A stretch of DNA of 7,969 bases from Candidatus Bathyarchaeota archaeon (GTDB lineage Archaea > Thermoproteota > Bathyarchaeia > Bathyarchaeales > Bathycorpusculaceae). Location: NCBI GenBank assembly GCA_030626685.1, contig DAOUTL010000055.1, positions 1-7,969 of the forward strand, written 5' to 3'. The notes under the pieces were generated by a model. That model was not told the origin of the DNA. It saw only the letters and a program-made list of their open reading frames with translations, and searched no databases. The first letter of the stretch is position 1; each line of letters opens with the position of its first letter. Shown in pieces: positions 6,068 through 7,969 of this stretch. The translations under genes were made by a program, and so were the position numbers.

Positions 6068-6484
6068 GTGAAATTTTTGATTCTGAGAAGAAACATCGCC
6101 TTGGTGGCGCATGACAATAAGAAAGATGATTTGGTGGAGTGGGTTGATTTCAATAAAGAAACATTGGCTCTTCACAACTTGTACGCAACTGGAGACACTG
6201 GGAAAAGAATTATCGAGAAAACTGGCCTGAAGATTACTTTACTTAAAGGTGGGTCTTACGGTGGAGACATGGAGATTGGCGCTTTGATTGCTAACGAGAA
6301 AATGGATTACTTGATTTTCTTCTGGGATCCTTTGCAATCTCTTCCTCACGATGTCGACGTTAAGGCGCTTCTTAGGATAGCCGTCTTGTACAATGTGCCG
6401 ACTGCTTGTAACAGGGCGACAGCGGATCTGATAATTTCCAGTCCATTGTTTCACAGTAAAGAATACAAGCCGAAAAAGGAATGA
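6068..6484 (+). CDS. mgsA: Methylglyoxal synthase
   Basis: It converts dihydroxyacetone phosphate to methylglyoxal and phosphate in the cytoplasm, a bypass of lower glycolysis. The 138-residue product is collinear with E. coli MgsA (152 residues), recalled from memory: IALVAHD (10-16), LYATGDTG (38-45), GGDMEIGALI (65-74), DYLIFFWDPL (80-89), PHDVDVKALLR (93-103), then TADLIISSP. The residues corresponding to the E. coli active site are all present: H15, D16, D67 (catalytic base), D87, H94 and D97. The C-terminus is slightly short and ends in basic KPKKE. GTG 6068 and TTG 6065 are adjacent possible starts; neither has a ribosome binding site, in line with a nearly leaderless mRNA. It stands alone, so regulation probably rests on the palindromic promoter. 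The enzyme is mainly bacterial, and its presence here suggests an old transfer. Confidence 0.95.
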   Translation: MKFLILRRNIALVAHDNKKDDLVEWVDFNKETLALHNLYATGDTGKRIIEKTGLKITLLKGGSYGGDMEIGALIANEKMDYLIFFWDPLQSLPHDVDVKALLRIAVLYNVPTACNRATADLIISSPLFHSKEYKPKKE

Positions 6485-6516
6485 GCCGAAAAGTGATTTC
6501 TTGTGTGTGATACATC

Positions 6517-6535
6517 TCTAGTCTAGATTTTATTT
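6517..6535 (+). terminator. T-rich end signal after methylglyoxal synthase
   Basis: TCTAG-T-CTAGA (6517-6527) is a perfect short palindrome followed at once by TTTTATTT, about 33 nt after the stop codon. The T-rich tract suits archaeal termination. TTTTATTT could instead serve as a weak TATA box for the downstream element. Confidence 0.4.
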
Positions 6536-6590
6536 GGCTCCAAACATGCTTGACAATTTCTCGCGCGCGCTAGTAGGTCAAAACATTTAT

Positions 6591-6722
6591 ATTACTTAGT
6601 GCAATAAAAAGTGGAAAGGCGATTCCCTAATGCGTTTGATGCACATTCCAACCAAGTTTTCCCTGAAACATATGAGCATTAGGTATTGCCCTAAGTAATC
6701 GGGTTGGAAGCGTTCATCTTCC
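6591..6722 (+). repeat. Nested inverted repeats, possible pseudoknotted leader RNA or MITE-like element
   Basis: Outer arms 6591-6606 (ATTACTTAGTGCAATA) and 6684-6699 (TATTGCCCTAAGTAAT) pair at 15 of 16 positions. Inner arms CCTAATGC (6626-6633) and GCATTAGG (6676-6683) pair perfectly and abut the outer 3' arm. A loop segment TTCCAACC (6646-6653) is complementary over 8 bases to GGTTGGAA (6702-6709) outside the stem, which would make a pseudoknot. GGAAG (6706-6710) can instead pair with CTTCC (6718-6722), so two structures compete. It lies 44 nt before the start at 6766. The terminal symmetry also fits a 109-bp MITE, but no target-site duplication is seen. No known riboswitch class is recognised. 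Confidence 0.5.
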
Positions 6723-6765
6723 CTTTGATTTCGGTTCGTTTCCTTCCCTTTTGTTGGTGTTTAAA

Positions 6766-7089
6766 ATGGGTGAAGAAAACAGTCCGTTGCTCGTACAATT
6801 GTCGGATGTTCACAGCGGTTCCAGATTCGAAGGAGAAACACTGCAGCAATCAATGCAAACAGCATTCGTTTTAATAAATACACAGAAAGGTTTTGAAGCA
6901 GCTGTGCTGAAAAAATTGAAGAAAATTGAGGGAGTTGATGAAGCCTTCGTTGTTTACGGAGTCTACGACATAATCGCAAGGTTAAAAGCAGAAACCATCG
7001 ACAAGCTTAAGGAAACTATAATTCTGCGAATCAGAAGAATTGATAAGGTTAAGTCAACATTAACAATGATAGTTTCGGAACAACTATAG
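6766..7089 (+). CDS. Stand-alone Lrp/AsnC ligand-binding domain protein with a foreign N-terminus
   Basis: Residues 30-107 form a complete RAM/Lrp-AsnC ligand-binding domain of the stand-alone type, about 78 residues with no helix-turn-helix: MQTAFVLINTQKG, IEGVDEAFVVYGVYDIIAR, then RRIDKVKSTLTMIV. Such proteins form oligomers, bind amino acids or other small molecules, and may partner with full Lrp regulators. Residues 1-29 are not part of that fold: LLVQLSDVHSGSRF resembles the first strand and metal-binding D-x-H motif of calcineurin-like phosphoesterases, so the ORF looks like a phosphoesterase start joined in frame to the Lrp gene. ATG 6766 has GGTG 6 nt upstream. ATG 6853 is the usual family start but lacks a nearby ribosome binding site, so the true start is uncertain. 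A TTTAAAA at 6761-6767 may be a TATA box for an internal start. Confidence 0.85.
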   Translation: MGEENSPLLVQLSDVHSGSRFEGETLQQSMQTAFVLINTQKGFEAAVLKKLKKIEGVDEAFVVYGVYDIIARLKAETIDKLKETIILRIRRIDKVKSTLTMIVSEQL

Positions 7090-7180
7090 GGTTCCTCAAG
7101 TTGGCTTCCGGTTTTACGATGAGACTGAAGTTCTTTGAACATTCGTAAAGTTGTTGTCTTTTCAAATCATAGATCAATGT

Positions 7181-7202
7181 TTAAGAGTGGTTTTTTTCTC
7201 TT
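7181..7202 (+). terminator. T7 tract downstream of the Lrp-type gene
   Basis: AAGAG (7183-7187) and CTCTT (7198-7202) flank a run of seven T (7191-7197), about 100 nt after the stop of the Lrp-type gene. The run is a reasonable plus-strand termination signal and sits at the end of the convergent toxin remnant. Confidence 0.35.
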
Positions 7203-7306
7203 CGCTTAATCAGTAGCACATGAACCCTTTTGAGGTCCCATAAAACTTCATAGATTACTCGAACACCGCCTATTCTCGCTCTGTGGGAGACGATGACTTG
7301 AAACAA
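7181..7306 (-). pseudogene. RelE/ParE-family toxin with an internal deletion
   Basis: RelE toxins are ribosome-dependent mRNA nucleases or gyrase poisons of about 85-95 residues. Here only 41 codons exist, from TTG 7306, 6 nt after the antitoxin gene, to TAA at 7181. The first ten residues (LFQVIVSHRA) match the usual toxin N-terminus, and the rest (RIGGVRVIYEVLWDLKRVHV, then LLIKRRE) matches the C-terminal core strands RIGdYRVIYEV...v.vl.igHRr. The middle helices, some 45-50 residues, are missing, so the fold and the toxin cannot be functional. An in-frame stop just before the TTG rules out a longer start. The order antitoxin then toxin is that of many archaeal relBE loci. Family assignment is by eye. 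Confidence 0.65.
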
Positions 7307-7312
7307 TTAGTG

Positions 7313-7519
7313 TCAGCCTAACTCTTTAATTAGGTCTTTAAGGTTCACACATGAGCCTTCCGCTATTTCCTTCAGAGCCTCCTCAAGCTCCTTCTTTTCT
7401 TCTCCACTCAACTCTTCTTCTGGCAAAAGCATTGACCTAAGCCTCAAGAGTTCAAGCTTAACCAAGTCCAGTTTATCCAACACCAGCCTCAATTGACTTT
7501 CAGTAACCGTTACGTCCAC
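7313..7519 (-). CDS. RelB-like antitoxin of a decayed toxin-antitoxin pair
   Basis: The 68-residue acidic helical product has an N-terminal helix (residues 1-30: ESQLRLVLDKLDLVKLELLR), a Pro/Glu linker (LLPEEELSGEEKK), and a C-terminal segment EIAEGSCVNLKDLIKELG of the kind that wraps RelE-family toxins in archaea. This antitoxin would bind and neutralise the toxin and probably repress its own operon, although no clear DNA-binding fold is visible. GTG 7519 has AGGT 7 nt upstream. It starts 5 nt after the methyltransferase stop and ends 6 nt before the toxin remnant, so all three are read together. The partner toxin is deleted, so the antitoxin may be an orphan. The family call rests on pattern and neighbour. 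Confidence 0.7.
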   Translation of the reverse strand: MDVTVTESQLRLVLDKLDLVKLELLRLRSMLLPEEELSGEEKKELEEALKEIAEGSCVNLKDLIKELG

Positions 7520-7524
7520 CTCTG

Positions 7525-7969
7525 TTACCTAAACCCTATCCCAAGTGAATTACATTTTGCCATTTCCAAATAGAAAATTTCACCCTCACTCCATTCACTT
7601 ATCACTTTAAACTTTGTTTTTTCGGCTAATTCCTTAAAATATTCAATGTCCTGCGCTTGCCATCTCACTCCGTATCCAGCCTCTACCTCTTCATTTGGCA
7701 GCCTAACTCTTAAGCGCACCAAGAATGCTTTATAGTCTCCGCGTTTCTCGGGAATTCTGGCATCCCACACCAAGAATTTTCCATCTTTTTTCAAAACTCG
7801 GTGGGCTTCTTCAAACACTTTCAACTGCTTATTCTTTGGAATGTACATGAGAGAGAAGAAAGAGGTGCAAACGTCAAAGGATTCTGGAAGAAATTTTAGG
7901 TCTGTTGCATCCATTACAACTTTTAATGCTTCGTTTTGAGTTTCCAGTAATTCTCTTTCACTCGTGTCA
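7525..7969 (-). CDS. Class I SAM-dependent methyltransferase, N-terminus cut by window edge
   Basis: 148 codons are visible and the frame is open to the right edge, so the glycine-rich SAM-binding motif I lies outside. The visible part starts just after strand 2, with DTSERELLE then VVMDATDLKFLPESFDV, where D of MDAT is the acidic motif that contacts the adenine. It continues with TSFFSLMYIP (motif IV region) and EEAHRVLKKDGKFLVWDA (motif VI). This is the Methyltransf_11/25 pattern. The C-terminal half carries a small variable region ending at GIGFR. ATG 7914 is internal and not the true start. The substrate is not predictable from sequence. The antitoxin gene follows 5 nt downstream on the same strand. 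Confidence 0.9.
   Translation of the reverse strand, partial: DTSERELLETQNEALKVVMDATDLKFLPESFDVCTSFFSLMYIPKNKQLKVFEEAHRVLKKDGKFLVWDARIPEKRGDYKAFLVRLRVRLPNEEVEAGYGVRWQAQDIEYFKELAEKTKFKVISEWSEGEIFYLEMAKCNSLGIGFR

Noticed and set aside
5931..6071. 46-codon plus-strand frame upstream of methylglyoxal synthase
   Set aside because: It spans the synthase TATA box and overlaps its start codon, has no ribosome binding site, and no recognisable product.
5912..6175. 87-codon minus-strand ORF
   Set aside because: It overlaps the methylglyoxal synthase start and its promoter, and the product shows no domain or periodicity.
6561..6570. CGCGCGCGC tract
   Set aside because: A short alternating tract could form Z-DNA or be a hairpin loop between TTGAC and GTCAA, but nothing else supports a separate function.
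1..7969. tRNA, rRNA, CRISPR array or complete insertion sequence
   Set aside because: No cloverleaf arms, rRNA core motifs, regularly spaced repeats or transposase motifs were found on either strand by eye.

Overview
The window looks like a piece of an archaeal chromosome, most plausibly from an uncultivated thermoproteotal lineage such as Bathyarchaeia; this placement is inference. The signs are TTTAAAA-type TATA boxes about 25 bp before start codons, frequent TTG and GTG starts, GGTG/GAGGT ribosome binding sites, an operon of a secreted NEW3-domain protein with an ABC exporter, a stand-alone Lrp/AsnC ligand-binding protein, and small fragments of toxin-antitoxin type genes. No tRNA, rRNA, CRISPR array or complete insertion sequence was seen.

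Layout. Positions 1-1094 (minus) hold a B12-binding-type radical SAM protein that runs off the left edge. Positions 1095-1973 are gene-poor: a divergent TATA region, a possible short plus-strand transcript ending in a 10-bp hairpin, a broken CcdA-like antitoxin start, a 41-codon ORF, and terminator-like T tracts. Positions 1974-5662 (minus) form a tight operon, in transcription order: a secreted, membrane-anchored multi-NEW3-domain protein split by one frameshift, an ABC ATPase and an ABC-2 permease. It starts from a TATA box placed exactly for a leaderless transcript. Positions 5663-6067 are a divergent intergenic region. Positions 6068-6484 (plus) encode methylglyoxal synthase with all catalytic residues. 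Positions 6485-6765 contain nested inverted repeats that can form a pseudoknotted RNA ahead of the next gene. Positions 6766-7089 (plus) encode an Lrp/AsnC ligand-binding domain whose N-terminus looks like the first residues of a metallophosphoesterase. Positions 7181-7969 (minus) hold a class I SAM methyltransferase (cut by the right edge), a RelB-like antitoxin and a RelE-like toxin with an internal deletion.

How the genes relate. The three-gene operon is the one clear functional unit: the ATPase drives the permease, and the surface protein is probably the extracellular partner, substrate unknown. Methylglyoxal synthase is a separate single-gene unit. The right end and the region 1388-1624 show decaying toxin-antitoxin material.

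The most interesting signals are the nested inverted-repeat element at 6591-6722, the metallophosphoesterase/Lrp chimera just after it, and the one-base frameshift in the NEW3 protein. No complete new system is evident.
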